Shown here: positions 51,420 through 61,735 of the stretch, piece after piece
Numbering within the stretch: position 1 is the stretch's first letter
How the letters are laid out: each line of letters starts with the position of its first letter
From: Afipia sp.
Lineage (GTDB): Bacteria > Pseudomonadota > Alphaproteobacteria > Rhizobiales > Xanthobacteraceae
Direction: 5' to 3'
DNA length: 64,000 nt
Assembly (NCBI GenBank): GCA_030652315.1
Contig: JAUSAX010000038.1
Location: 1 to 64,000 of the forward strand
The notes under the pieces: generated by a model
Databases searched by the model: none
The model's input: only the letters and a program-made list of their open reading frames with translations
Told to the model about the DNA's origin: nothing
Made by a program: the position numbers and the translations under genes

Positions 51420-52646
51420 ATGGATTACAACAAGTTCTTCGACGATGCCCTCGGGCGGCTTCATGACGAGCGGCGCTACCGCGTTTTCGCGGATCTGGAG
51501 CGGATCGCTGGCCGCTTCCCCCACGCGACATGGCACTCGCCCAAAGGCCCGCGCCCGATCGTGATGTGGTGCTCGAACGACTATCTCGGGATGGGTCAAC
51601 ATCCGAAAGTCGTCGGCGCCATGGTGGAGACCGCGACCCGCGCCGGCACCGGTGCCGGAGGCACCCGCAACATTGCCGGAAACAACCACTCTCTGATCCA
51701 GCTTGAGCACGAACTGGCCGATCTGCACGGCAAGGAAGCGGCGCTGGTTTTCACCTCGGGCTATGTGTCCAACCAGACCGGTATCGCGACACTGGCGAAG
51801 CTGATTCCGAACTGCCTGATCCTGTCGGACGCGCTGAACCACAACTCGATGATCGAGGGCATCCGTCAGTCCGGCACTCAGTACCTCGTGTTTCGCCACA
51901 ACGACGTCGGGCATCTTGAAGAATTGCTGCGCGCCAATCCGGGCCGTCCGACGCTGATCGTCTGCGAAAGCCTGTACTCGATGGATGGCGATGTCGCGCC
52001 GCTGGCGAAGATCTGCGATCTCGCCGAGCGTTACGGCGCGATGACCTATGTCGATGAAGTTCATGCGGTCGGCATGTACGGCCCGCGCGGCGGCGGCATT
52101 GCCGAGCGCGACGGCGTGATGCACCGGATCGATATTCTCGAAGGCACGCTGGCAAAGGCGTTTGGCTGCCTCGGCGGCTACATCGCCGGCAGCGCCAAGA
52201 TGGTCGATGCGGTGCGCTCCTATGCGCCGGGCTTTATCTTCACCACGGCCCTTCCGCCTGCGATCTGCTCGGCCGCGACCGCCGCGATCAAACATCTGAA
52301 ATCGTCGTCATGGGAGCGCGAGCGTCATCAGGACCGCGCCGCGCGGCTCAAGGCCATTCTCATTGCCGCCGGCCTGCCGGTGATGTCGAGCGATACGCAC
52401 ATCGTCCCGTTGTTCGTGGGCGATCCGGAGCGCTGCAAGAAGGCATGCGACCTGCTGCTCGAACAGCACGGCATCTACATCCAGCCGATCAACTATCCGA
52501 CGGTGCCCAAGGGTACGGAGCGCTTGCGCATTACCCCGTCGCCGTATCACGAGGACGCGCTGATCGACGGCCTCGCCGAGGCGCTGGTCCAGGTCTGGGA
52601 ACAGCTCGGCCTGCCGCTGCACGCCAAATCCATGGCAGCTGAATAA
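51420..52646 (+). CDS. hemA: 5-aminolevulinate synthase
   Basis: [31 protein letters not shown]...[20 protein letters not shown]...[17 protein letters not shown]. Confidence 0.95.
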   Translation: MDYNKFFDDALGRLHDERRYRVFADLERIAGRFPHATWHSPKGPRPIVMWCSNDYLGMGQHPKVVGAMVETATRAGTGAGGTRNIAGNNHSLIQLEHELADLHGKEAALVFTSGYVSNQTGIATLAKLIPNCLILSDALNHNSMIEGIRQSGTQYLVFRHNDVGHLEELLRANPGRPTLIVCESLYSMDGDVAPLAKICDLAERYGAMTYVDEVHAVGMYGPRGGGIAERDGVMHRIDILEGTLAKAFGCLGGYIAGSAKMVDAVRSYAPGFIFTTALPPAICSAATAAIKHLKSSSWERERHQDRAARLKAILIAAGLPVMSSDTHIVPLFVGDPERCKKACDLLLEQHGIYIQPINYPTVPKGTERLRITPSPYHEDALIDGLAEALVQVWEQLGLPLHAKSMAAE

Positions 52647-52679
52647 ATAGCAGCTGAATAAAACTACGGTCTTCTGACA

Positions 52680-53330
52680 CTAAACGGCTTTGGCGTACCG
52701 TGCCGGCGTGTGCGACAACACGATCCGCATCAGGTCGGCGGCGTTGCGCGCACCCAGCTTGTCCATGATACGCGCGCGATGAACCTCGATGGTGCGGGGG
52801 CTGATGCCGAGCCGCCGTCCCGCTTCCTTGTTCGACGCACCGTGCGTGACCTGCGCCAGCACATCCCGTTCGCGCCGTGTCAAAAGCGCAAGGCCCGGGA
52901 AATCGGCGAGACCATCGATCCGTCCCACCATTGATCCGCGATAGATCAGGACGGCCTCGCGCACCCGGTCGATCATGGCTCCCGCCGAAAACGGCTTCTC
53001 AAGAAAATCCACCGCGCCGAGCTTCATGGCTGCGACGGCCATCGCGATGTCCGACTGACCGGAGATGACGAACACCGGCGGCGCAAACCGCGTATCGGCC
53101 AGTTGCTTCAGCACCGCCAGGCCGGAACGGCCCGGGAGCTGAAGATCGAGGATCACGCAGGACGGCGTGGACGACTGCAGCGATTCAAAGAACGACTCGC
53201 CGTCCGCGAACGCCCTCGCCTCAAACCCGTCAATTCTCAGCAGCAGCAGAAGGGCGTCGCGCACAGAAGGGTCGTCATCCACAACAACGACCGGGGCATC
53301 CTGCATAACGAAAGGCAGCATCTGACCCAT
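52680..53330 (-). CDS. FixJ-type response regulator (REC-LuxR HTH)
   Basis: VVVVDDDPSVRDALLLLLRIDGFEARAFADGE; LTRRERDVLAQVTHGASNKEAGRRLGISPRTIEVHRARIMDKLGARN. Confidence 0.92.
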   Translation of the reverse strand: MGQMLPFVMQDAPVVVVDDDPSVRDALLLLLRIDGFEARAFADGESFFESLQSSTPSCVILDLQLPGRSGLAVLKQLADTRFAPPVFVISGQSDIAMAVAAMKLGAVDFLEKPFSAGAMIDRVREAVLIYRGSMVGRIDGLADFPGLALLTRRERDVLAQVTHGASNKEAGRRLGISPRTIEVHRARIMDKLGARNAADLMRIVLSHTPARYAKAV

Positions 53331-53489
53331 GGCCCGCTCCTTGGTGCGTTACGTCTGTATTGCAACTTTTACGTGTATATGCTGATTCGGCTGATCCGCC
53401 AACATTTTTTGCCGCCAGACGAACCCGACCGGAGTCCGGATGCGTCTGATCTCGGACCGGGCTAAGGTCGCAACCGGGCGTTGGCCGCG

Positions 53490-53536
53490 GGCATGATCCC
53501 GAAAAGTGGGTACCGGTTTTCGGAGAGGATCATGCC
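53490..53536. repeat. GCATGATCCCGAAAAGTGGGTACCGGTTTTCGGAGAGGATCATGCC repeat (copy 3)
   Basis: Palindromic; same family as 36589 and 39102. Confidence 0.82.
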
Positions 53537-53559
53537 CAAACGACAACAGGCGACTTTCG

Positions 53560-56500
53560 ATGCTGCATGACTGGGGCGTGATCGCAGCCGCGTTCGGCTA
53601 CATCGGCCTTCTGTTCGTTGTCGCGAGCTATGGCGAGCGGCTGACGCAGGTTCAGCGCGGCCGCCTCGGCACCATCATCTATCCGCTGTCGCTCGCGATC
53701 TACTGCACGTCCTGGACGTTCTTCGGCTCGGTCGGGCTTGCAACGCGGACCAGCGTCGAGTTTCTCGCGATCTATGTCGGCCCGATCCTGATGATCGCGT
53801 TCTGCACGCCGCTGTTGATGCGCGTCATTCAACTGGCGAAATCGCAGAACATCACCTCGATCGCCGACTTCATCGCCGCGCGCTACGGCAAGAGCCAGGC
53901 CGTCGCCGCAACCGCCGCCGCCATCGCCATCATCGGCTCGGTGCCCTACATCGCGCTTCAGCTAAAGGCCGTCGCGTCATCGCTGGAAACCATCCTCAAT
54001 CAGGATCAGGACGTCTCCGGCATTCCCTACATCGGCGACATCGCTTTCATCGTCACCATTACGCTCGCCGCGTTCGCGGTGCTGTTCGGCACGCGCCAGA
54101 CCGACGCCACCGAGCACCAGCACGGCCTGATGCTGGCGGTCGCGACAGAATCGCTGGTCAAGCTGGTGGCATTCATCGCCGCGGGCGTGTTCGTCACGTT
54201 TTTCATGTTCGGCCCGACCGAACTGATCGAACGCGCCATGAAGACGCCGGAGGCGGTGCGCGCCATCGAGGCCACGCCGTCGATCGGCAATTTCCTCGCC
54301 ATGACGCTGCTGTCGTTTCTGGCGATCATGCTGCTGCCGCGGCAGTTCCACGTCAGCGTCGTCGAGAACTCGACCGAGGCCGAGGTTCGCCGCGCACGCT
54401 GGCTGTTTCCGCTCTATCTGATCGCGATCAACCTGTTCGTGATCCCGATCGCCATCGCGGGTCTCGTCACCTTTCCGTTCGGCGCATCGGACAGCGACAT
54501 GTACGTGCTGGCGCTGCCGATCGAGGCCAAGGCGACGACGCTCAGCGTGATCGTATTTATCGGCGGCTTGTCGGCGGCCACCGCCATGGTGATCGTAGAG
54601 TGTGTGGCGCTCGCCATCATGGTGTCGAACGATATCATCGTGCCGCTGGTGCTGAAGCGGCGGCCCTCGTCGCAGCCCGGCGAGGTGAATTTCGGCGGCT
54701 TCCTGCTCAAGGTCCGGCGCGTCGCAATCTTCGTCATCATGGCGATGGCCTATTTGTATTATCACGCGCTGGGGAATGCGCAGCTTGCGGCCATCGGCCT
54801 GCTGTCATTCGCCGCCGTTGCCCAGCTTGCGCCGGCCTTTTTCGGCGGACTGTTCTGGCGGCGTGCGACCGCGCGCGGCGCCATGGGCGGCATGCTGATC
54901 GGCTTTGCGGTGTGGGCCTACACGCTGTTTCTGCCAAGTTTCGCCGAGGTCGATCCGCGCGGCGCGGTCTGGCTGAAGGAAGGGCTGTTCGGCATCGCCG
55001 CGCTTCGGCCCCGCGCGCTGCTCGGCACCGAAATGGCGCCACTGATCCACGGCGTGTTCTGGAGCCTTTCGCTCAACCTCTTGACCTACATCGTGCTGTC
55101 GCTGATGCGCCAGCCGACATCGATCGAACGGGTTCAGGCCGACCTGTTCGTGCCGAGCGAACTGGCGCCGATCGCTCCGAATTTCAGGCGCTGGCGCACG
55201 ACGGTGACGGTGCAGGATCTGCTCAGCACCGTCGCGCAATATCTCGGCCCCGAGCGCGCGCAGGTGTCGTTCGAAACCTTCGCCGCAACCCATCACATCA
55301 ATATCGATCGCGCGGCCCCTGCCGATTTCCGCCTGCTGCGCCACGCCGAACACCTGATCGCGTCGTCGATCGGCGCGGCCTCCTCGCGCCTCGTGCTGTC
55401 GCTGTTGCTGCGCAAGCGCGCGGTGTCCGCCAAGGCGGCGCTGAAACTACTCGACGACGCGCACACCGCGCTGCATTTCAACCGCGAGATGTTGCAGACC
55501 GCTCTCAACCACGTCCGGCAAGGCATCGCGGTGTTCAATCCGGAACTGCAGCTCATCACCTCCAACCAGCAGTTCGGCGAGATCCTCGACCTTCCGGCGC
55601 AGTACTCGCAGATCGGCATCCCGCTGGTCGAGATTCTCGAATTCATCGGCAGCAACGGACAGTCAGATTCGGACACAGATCCGGCCGCCCTGCAGCGGCG
55701 GCTTGCCGCCTACACCACCGAGGGCGAGCCCTATCTGGAGCGGCTGGCCGATCGCAACATGGTCGTCGAGGTTCGCGCCAACCGCATGCCGGGCGGCGCG
55801 CTGGTCATCACCTTTTCCGACATCACGCCGAGCTTCGAGGCGGCGGAAGCGCTGGAGCGCGCCAACGCGACGCTGGAAAAGCGCGTCCGCGAGCGCACCG
55901 AACAGCTGACCCGGCTCAACAGCGAGCTTGCGCTGGCCAAGAGCACCGCCGAAGAGGCCAACATCTCCAAGACCCGCTTCCTCGCAGCGGCCAGCCACGA
56001 CATCCTGCAGCCGCTCAACGCGGCGCGTCTCTATGTCACCAGCCTGGTGGAACGGCAGGACGGCGGCGAGGATGCCCGCCTCGTCGGCAACATCGACGAC
56101 TCGCTGGAAGCCATCGAAGAAATTCTCGGCGCGCTGCTCGACATCTCGCGGCTGGATTCCGGCGCGATGACACCGTCGATCTCCAGCTTCCGCATGAGCG
56201 ACCTGATGCGCTCGCTCGAAGTGGAATTCGCGCCGATCGCGAAAGCGCGAAAGCTGAAGCTGACCTTCGTGCCGTGTTCGCTGCCGGTGTCCTCGGATCG
56301 CGTGCTGCTGCGCCGGCTGCTGCAAAACCTGATTTCGAACGCCATCAAGTACACGCCGAAAGGCCGCGTCCTGGTCGGCTGCCGCCGCAAGGGAAAATCC
56401 CTCGAAATCGCCATCTACGATACCGGGGTCGGAATTCCGGTTCAGAAGCGCACGGAGATCTTCAAGGAATTCCACCGGCTCGATCAGGGCGCGCGAATCG

Positions 56501-57069
56501 CGCGCGGGCTCGGGCTCGGACTGTCGATCGTGGAGCGGCTCGCGCGCGTGCTGAACCACGGCATCGTGGTCGGGTCGAACCACAGTGGCGGCTCACACTT
56601 CACCGTGATGATGCCGATCGCCAAGACCGTGACGCATACCGGCGCACTGGCCGGCGCGAGCATTTCCTCGAAAGCGCCGATGAGCGGCACCCTCATCGTC
56701 TGCATCGAGAACGACCGCGCCATTCTCGACGGCATGAAGACGCTGCTGACCGGCTGGGACGCCAAGGTGATCGCCGCCGTCGACCCGGCGGCGGCCGCGG
56801 AAGCGATCGCGGCGACCGACGAGCGCATCACCGGCCTCCTGGTCGATTATCATCTGGATCGCGGCAACGGCATCGCCGCGATCCGCGACATCCGGCAGCG
56901 ATTTGGCGAGGGAATTCCCGCGATCCTGATCACCGCCGATCGCAGTCCGCACGTCCGTGACGCCGCGCGTGAGGACGGAATTGTGGTGCTCAACAAACCG
57001 CTCAAGCCGGCGGCGCTGCGCGCGCTGCTCGGACAATGGCGGGCGCAGCAGGCGGTGGCGGCGGAGTAG
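53560..57069 (+). CDS. Hybrid histidine kinase with N-terminal sodium:solute symporter (SSS/SLC5) domain, PAS, HisKA, HATPase, REC
   Basis: PutP-like TM module (LAIYCTSWTFFGSVGLATRT), AASHDILQPLNAARLYVTSL H-box, GLGLGLSIVERLARVL, C-terminal receiver LLVDYHLDRGNGIAAIRDIRQ; ATG at 53560 preferred over 53506, which lies in a repeat. Confidence 0.92.
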   Translation: MLHDWGVIAAAFGYIGLLFVVASYGERLTQVQRGRLGTIIYPLSLAIYCTSWTFFGSVGLATRTSVEFLAIYVGPILMIAFCTPLLMRVIQLAKSQNITSIADFIAARYGKSQAVAATAAAIAIIGSVPYIALQLKAVASSLETILNQDQDVSGIPYIGDIAFIVTITLAAFAVLFGTRQTDATEHQHGLMLAVATESLVKLVAFIAAGVFVTFFMFGPTELIERAMKTPEAVRAIEATPSIGNFLAMTLLSFLAIMLLPRQFHVSVVENSTEAEVRRARWLFPLYLIAINLFVIPIAIAGLVTFPFGASDSDMYVLALPIEAKATTLSVIVFIGGLSAATAMVIVECVALAIMVSNDIIVPLVLKRRPSSQPGEVNFGGFLLKVRRVAIFVIMAMAYLYYHALGNAQLAAIGLLSFAAVAQLAPAFFGGLFWRRATARGAMGGMLIGFAVWAYTLFLPSFAEVDPRGAVWLKEGLFGIAALRPRALLGTEMAPLIHGVFWSLSLNLLTYIVLSLMRQPTSIERVQADLFVPSELAPIAPNFRRWRTTVTVQDLLSTVAQYLGPERAQVSFETFAATHHINIDRAAPADFRLLRHAEHLIASSIGAASSRLVLSLLLRKRAVSAKAALKLLDDAHTALHFNREMLQTALNHVRQGIAVFNPELQLITSNQQFGEILDLPAQYSQIGIPLVEILEFIGSNGQSDSDTDPAALQRRLAAYTTEGEPYLERLADRNMVVEVRANRMPGGALVITFSDITPSFEAAEALERANATLEKRVRERTEQLTRLNSELALAKSTAEEANISKTRFLAAASHDILQPLNAARLYVTSLVERQDGGEDARLVGNIDDSLEAIEEILGALLDISRLDSGAMTPSISSFRMSDLMRSLEVEFAPIAKARKLKLTFVPCSLPVSSDRVLLRRLLQNLISNAIKYTPKGRVLVGCRRKGKSLEIAIYDTGVGIPVQKRTEIFKEFHRLDQGARIARGLGLGLSIVERLARVLNHGIVVGSNHSGGSHFTVMMPIAKTVTHTGALAGASISSKAPMSGTLIVCIENDRAILDGMKTLLTGWDAKVIAAVDPAAAAEAIAATDERITGLLVDYHLDRGNGIAAIRDIRQRFGEGIPAILITADRSPHVRDAAREDGIVVLNKPLKPAALRALLGQWRAQQAVAAE

Positions 57070-57095
57070 AGTCCGTTGGTACGTTCCGGCGGCGC

Positions 57096-57743
57096 TCAGG
57101 CGTGCGCGCGGTCGCTCAGCGTCAGGCCGGTGGCGGCTTCGAGTTCCCTGATGGCCTGAGGTCCGTCGATCACCTTGATGGTGGTCATGCCCATGTCGCG
57201 CGCGGGCTTCAGATTGACGCCCAGATCGTCGAGATAGACGCAATTCTTCGGATCGACATTGAGTGCCTCAACCATCATCCGGTAGATTCGCGGATCGGGC
57301 TTGCGCATGCCTATTTTTGCCGATTCGATGACAAAATCGAACAGCGCCATCGTTTCCGCGACGTAGATCGAACGGCCGCCGGAACTGCCGATGGCGTTGG
57401 CGGGAAGATTGTTGGTGATGCAGCCGGTCTTGAAGTGCTGCTTCACACGCCGCAACGCCTCGACCATCTCCGGGCGCGGATCGCCGGCGAGCAGCGGCAA
57501 GACATCCCGCCCCCGCACCTCGGCTCCCAGTGCGAGCGATTCGGCGGCGAACAGTTTGTCGAAGGTTTCGATATCCACTTCGGCGCGTTCGAATTTCGCC
57601 CATGCATTCTGGAAATGGTTCGCGGCGTTGGTCCGCCGGATGATATCGACGGGAAGGCCGCGGTTGGCTTCAAACCGCGCAAAGGCCTCGAAAGGCGACG
57701 TGGTGAGCACTCCGCCGAAATCCCAAATCACCGCCTCAACCAT
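57096..57743 (-). CDS. HAD-IA family hydrolase
   Basis: VIWDFGGVLTTSPFEAFARFE, GCITNNLPAN, KIGMRKPDPRIYRMMVEALN. Confidence 0.92.
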   Translation of the reverse strand: MVEAVIWDFGGVLTTSPFEAFARFEANRGLPVDIIRRTNAANHFQNAWAKFERAEVDIETFDKLFAAESLALGAEVRGRDVLPLLAGDPRPEMVEALRRVKQHFKTGCITNNLPANAIGSSGGRSIYVAETMALFDFVIESAKIGMRKPDPRIYRMMVEALNVDPKNCVYLDDLGVNLKPARDMGMTTIKVIDGPQAIRELEAATGLTLSDRAHA

Positions 57744-57799
57744 GATCGATTGCCTTCACTTCGCTGTATTGCGCATGGCTCATGCGGGCGCGACCGCCG

Positions 57800-58474
57800 C
57801 TACTTCGCCGTATCGGACTGTTTCCACTCTCCACCTGCGATCTTGGCGGCGGCGATCACCGCCTGCGTCCGGCTTTCGACGCCGAGCTTCTGCAGGATGG
57901 CGGAGACATGCGCCTTGATGGTGGCTTCGGAGACGCCGAGTTCGTAGGCGATCTGTTTGTTGAGCAAACCTTCGGACAGCATCATCAGCACCCGAACCTG
58001 CTGCGGTGTCAGTGTGACCAGGCGATCACGCAGTCTGGTCATGTCGGGATCGGCCGCCACGGAGAGATCGACGTCGGCCGGCACCCAGACATCGCCGTTC
58101 ATGACCTTGCCGATGGCCTCGCGCAGGGTCTCGACGCCGAACCGCTTCGGGATGAAACCCGACGCCCCGAAATCCATTGAGCGGCGGATCGTCCCGGCGT
58201 CGTCGCTGGCGGACACGATGACCACCGGAATCGCCGGAAACTGCGCGCGCAGGTAGATCAGCCCGGAAAAGCCGCTGATCCCTGGCATCGACAGATCAAG
58301 CAGGATCAGATCGACGTCGGATTCGCGATCGAGCAGCGCCGTCAGTTCCTCGAACGATCCCGCCTCATCGATCCGGGCCGTCGCGACGACGGTCGCGACC
58401 GCTTGTCGCAGAGCATCGCGGAAGAGTGGGTGATCGTCGGCGACGACGAGATGCATACTGGCAGCGCTGGTCAT
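57800..58474 (-). CDS. NarL-type response regulator (REC-LuxR HTH)
   Basis: LVVADDHPLFRDALRQAVATVV...LILLDLSMPGISGFSGLIYLR...LTPQQVRVLMMLSEGLLNKQIAYELGVSEATIKAHVSAILQKLGV. Confidence 0.92.
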   Translation of the reverse strand: MTSAASMHLVVADDHPLFRDALRQAVATVVATARIDEAGSFEELTALLDRESDVDLILLDLSMPGISGFSGLIYLRAQFPAIPVVIVSASDDAGTIRRSMDFGASGFIPKRFGVETLREAIGKVMNGDVWVPADVDLSVAADPDMTRLRDRLVTLTPQQVRVLMMLSEGLLNKQIAYELGVSEATIKAHVSAILQKLGVESRTQAVIAAAKIAGGEWKQSDTAK

Positions 58475-58768
58475 TGATCCCGCTTGCAGAAGCTGAGTGA
58501 GCCTGACGGCCACATTGAATTCCCAGTGTTTACTGTCGTGTTTAGTCTTGCAAGTCATGGCCCGAAACCAAAAGCAGTCCGTGTGCTTAACGCGCCGATT
58601 GTGCACTGCAAGGTATCCCCGTTTCGCAGTTTATTCGGCCAAAAGTCTTATAGGGCGATGTTTCACGCCGATGTTACCTTGGCCGCGAACTTCTCGCGCT
58701 TATGAGCCGGCCAAAGAACGGCGCGCAGAGGCGATTTTATCAGCAACGTTTTTTGGGGAGAGCATCAA

Positions 58769-60436
58769 ATGGCCACCATCACTACAACCTCGCCGCGGGC
58801 GGGCGGCATGACGAAGGACGAACGTTTCGTCATCTTCGCATCGTCGCTCGGCACCGTCTTCGAATGGTACGATTTTTACCTCTACGGCTCGCTGGCCGCG
58901 ATCATCGGCGCGCAGTTCTTCAGCGCCTATCCGCCGGCCACCCGCGACATCTTCGCGTTGCTTGCATTCGCAGCGGGCTTCCTGGTTCGTCCGTTCGGCG
59001 CCATCGTGTTCGGCCGCATCGGCGACATCGTCGGCCGCAAATACACCTTCCTTGTTACCATTCTCATCATGGGCATCTCGACCTTCATCGTCGGCCTGCT
59101 CCCGAACGCAGCCACCATCGGCATCGCAGCTCCGATCATCCTGATCATCCTGCGCCTGCTGCAGGGTCTCGCGCTCGGCGGCGAATATGGCGGCGCAGCC
59201 ACCTACGTCGCGGAGCATTCGCCTCCCGGCAAGCGCGGCTACTACACGTCGTTCATTCAGACCACCGCGACGCTCGGCCTGTTCCTGTCGCTGCTGGTCA
59301 TTCTGTTCACCCGCACGATTCTCGGCGAGGCGGACTTCGCAGCCTGGGGCTGGCGCATTCCGTTCCTGCTCTCGGTCGTTCTGCTCGGCGTTTCTGTCGT
59401 GATCCGGCTGAAACTGAATGAATCGCCGGTCTTCCAGAAGATGAAGGACGAGGGCAAGGGCTCAAAAGCTCCGCTGACCGAATCCTTCGCGCGCTGGAGC
59501 AACGCCAAGATCGTGCTGATCGCATTGTTCGGCGGCGTGATGGGTCAGGGCGTGGTCTGGTACACGGGCCAGTTCTACGCGCTGTTCTTCCTGCAATCGA
59601 TCCTGAAGGTCGACGGCTACACCGCAAACCTTCTGATCGCGTGGTCGCTGCTGCTGGGTACCGGCTTCTTCATCGTGTTCGGCGCGCTGTCGGACAAGAT
59701 CGGCCGCAAGCCCATCATTCTCGCAGGCTGCCTGATCGCGGCGCTGACCTTCTTCCCGATCTTCCGCATGATCTCGACCAACGCCAACCCGGCGCTGGAA
59801 AAGGCCATCGAGACCGTGAAGGTTTCGGTTGTTGCGGATCCGAAGGGCTGCGGCGACTTGTTCAATCCGGTCGGCACCCGCGTGTTCTCGGCACCTTGCG
59901 ATCTTGCCCGCGACTTCCTCGCGAAGTCTTCGGTCAAGTATGACACCGTCGCCGGTCCCGCCGGCTCGCCGGTGAAGATCTCGATCAACGGCACTGAGGT
60001 GCCTTACACCAAGCCTGCGGACTCCAATGCCGGCGCGACCGCTGCCCTCCAGGCGGCCGGTTATCCAAAGCCCGGTGCCGCCAATACGACGATCGTGAAG
60101 ATGAACAGTCCGATCGACATCTTCCGTCCGCAGGTGGCTGCCATCATCGGTCTTCTGTTCGTTCTGGTGCTGTTCGTCACCATGGTGTACGGGCCGATCG
60201 CCGCGATGCTGGTCGAACTATTCCCGACCAAGATCCGGTACACGTCGATGTCGCTGCCCTATCATATCGGCAACGGCTGGTTCGGCGGTCTGTTGCCCGC
60301 GACATCGTTCGCGATCGTGGCATCGACCGGCGATATCTACTCAGGTCTCTGGTATCCGGTGATCTTCGCATTGATCACCGTGGTGGTCGGCTTCTTCTTC
60401 CTGCCGGAAACCAAGGACGTCGATATCTCCAAGTAA
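58769..60436 (+). CDS. MFS transporter (metabolite:H+ symporter type) with large inserted loop
   Basis: GTVFEWYDFYLYGSLAAIIGAQFF, ALLAFAAGFLVRPFGAIVFGRIGDIVGRKYTFL. Confidence 0.9.
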   Translation: MATITTTSPRAGGMTKDERFVIFASSLGTVFEWYDFYLYGSLAAIIGAQFFSAYPPATRDIFALLAFAAGFLVRPFGAIVFGRIGDIVGRKYTFLVTILIMGISTFIVGLLPNAATIGIAAPIILIILRLLQGLALGGEYGGAATYVAEHSPPGKRGYYTSFIQTTATLGLFLSLLVILFTRTILGEADFAAWGWRIPFLLSVVLLGVSVVIRLKLNESPVFQKMKDEGKGSKAPLTESFARWSNAKIVLIALFGGVMGQGVVWYTGQFYALFFLQSILKVDGYTANLLIAWSLLLGTGFFIVFGALSDKIGRKPIILAGCLIAALTFFPIFRMISTNANPALEKAIETVKVSVVADPKGCGDLFNPVGTRVFSAPCDLARDFLAKSSVKYDTVAGPAGSPVKISINGTEVPYTKPADSNAGATAALQAAGYPKPGAANTTIVKMNSPIDIFRPQVAAIIGLLFVLVLFVTMVYGPIAAMLVELFPTKIRYTSMSLPYHIGNGWFGGLLPATSFAIVASTGDIYSGLWYPVIFALITVVVGFFFLPETKDVDISK

Positions 60437-60442
60437 CGATTG

Positions 60443-60518
60443 AAGGTCAGGCGGCACGGTCCGCCTGACCTTCCATCCAAACACATCGGCCGCGGATCGC
60501 TCCGCGGCCGTTTTTTTT
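60443..60518 (+). terminator. Tandem stem-loops, second a strong Rho-independent terminator
   Basis: AAGGTCAGGCGG-CACGGT-CCGCCTGACCTT then CGGCCGCGGA-TCGC-TCCGCGGCCG-TTTTTTTT. Confidence 0.9.
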
Positions 60519-60536
60519 GTTACGAGTTGCGCTCGC

Positions 60537-61094
60537 TCAGATCTCGGACAAGCGCTTCTGGAGACGAACCGCCATCTCGATCAGGCGATCCCAGACGCGA
60601 TCGATCAGCGCCAGCAGCTTTTCGTGTTCGGGCGGCAGTTGCAGCTCGATCTTCCTGTCTGGCGACGCCTTGCTGTCCGGCGACGCCTGCGCGCTCTTTT
60701 TTGAATCTTCCTTGGCGAGCGGCGCGTCAGTCTTACCGGTGACGGTGTCGCGCTGGGCCAGTTGCTCCCGCAATTGCTTGTTATCGGTCTGAAGCCGGCC
60801 AATCTCGGTATCGAGCGCTGCACGCTCGTCCGGCACCAGCCGGCAGATCCAGCCGCTCTTGTTGGTGCAGATCGACACCACACCGTTGCGGGTATCGAGC
60901 CGCAGGAATCCGTCCGTGACCGGCGACAATGTGTAACGGCCATTTTCGGTATCCGGCGCAGTCTGGGCAGACGCCCCGTGACCCAGCATCAGCGTCGCCG
61001 CCAACGCTGCAAGACCGGTCCGGCGGATTGCCACCATAGAGAATGCCTCAACGATCATCCTGTCTGAACGCATGGGCTCGGCCCTCCCGCGCAA
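60537..61094 (-). CDS. Hypothetical exported protein with coiled-coil
   Basis: Signal peptide (GLAALAATLMLGHGASAQ), RLQTDNKQLREQLAQRD; an internal start is likely. Confidence 0.7.
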   Translation of the reverse strand: MRGRAEPMRSDRMIVEAFSMVAIRRTGLAALAATLMLGHGASAQTAPDTENGRYTLSPVTDGFLRLDTRNGVVSICTNKSGWICRLVPDERAALDTEIGRLQTDNKQLREQLAQRDTVTGKTDAPLAKEDSKKSAQASPDSKASPDRKIELQLPPEHEKLLALIDRVWDRLIEMAVRLQKRLSEI

Positions 61095-61111
61095 TCGCCC
61101 CCGTCTTCGTC

Positions 61112-61735
61112 TCAGACGGCAGAGGTGTAGGCTTTGCGACCGGATTTCAACGCGTCCGCAAGCAATTCGATCCGATCCTGTCCCCAGAAAACCTCGCCGT
61201 CGAGAACCCAGGCCGGCGAGCCGAACACACCGGCCTCAATCGCATCCTGACGGTTCTGGTCATAGATCGCGCCGACTTCGTCCGACGCTGCGTGCCCCAC
61301 GATGCTGGCGCCCGGCAGCCCTGCCTCGTCGGCCAGCCGCGCGACCGTGGCGGCGTCGGCCAGATCGAGCTGCTGCTCCCAGACACCGATGAAGGCGCGG
61401 CGCAGGAACGGTTCGGGATTCAATCCCGCCGCCATCGCAGCGATCACTGCGCCATCTGCAAGCCGCACATTGAACGGCCAGTGCTTCGGCTGAATATGGA
61501 AGTTGAGGCCGCGCTTCTCCCGCCAGCGCTGCATTTCCATGAAACGATAACGCTGCCGCGCCGGATGCCGCTTCGCCAGCGGCAGACCGCCGGTTTCGGA
61601 AAACAGATCGACGAGGACGACCGGCTTGTAGTTGATCTTCAACTGATGCGTGGCGGCCAGGTCCTGAAATAACGCATGGCCGATGTAAGCCCATGGCGAC
61701 TGGATGGAAAAATAGTAGTCAATCTGGCGCGCCAT
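61112..61735 (-). CDS. 2-hydroxychromene-2-carboxylate isomerase family protein
   Basis: IDYYFSIQSPWAYIGHALFQDLAATHQLKINYKPV...GVFGSPAWVLDGEVFWGQDRIELLADAL. Confidence 0.9.
   Translation of the reverse strand: MARQIDYYFSIQSPWAYIGHALFQDLAATHQLKINYKPVVLVDLFSETGGLPLAKRHPARQRYRFMEMQRWREKRGLNFHIQPKHWPFNVRLADGAVIAAMAAGLNPEPFLRRAFIGVWEQQLDLADAATVARLADEAGLPGASIVGHAASDEVGAIYDQNRQDAIEAGVFGSPAWVLDGEVFWGQDRIELLADALKSGRKAYTSAV

Noticed and set aside
54600-56960. 786-aa ORF on the plus strand
   Set aside because: Out-of-frame shadow of the SSS-histidine kinase; Arg/Pro/Ala-rich composition typical of high-GC frame artefacts
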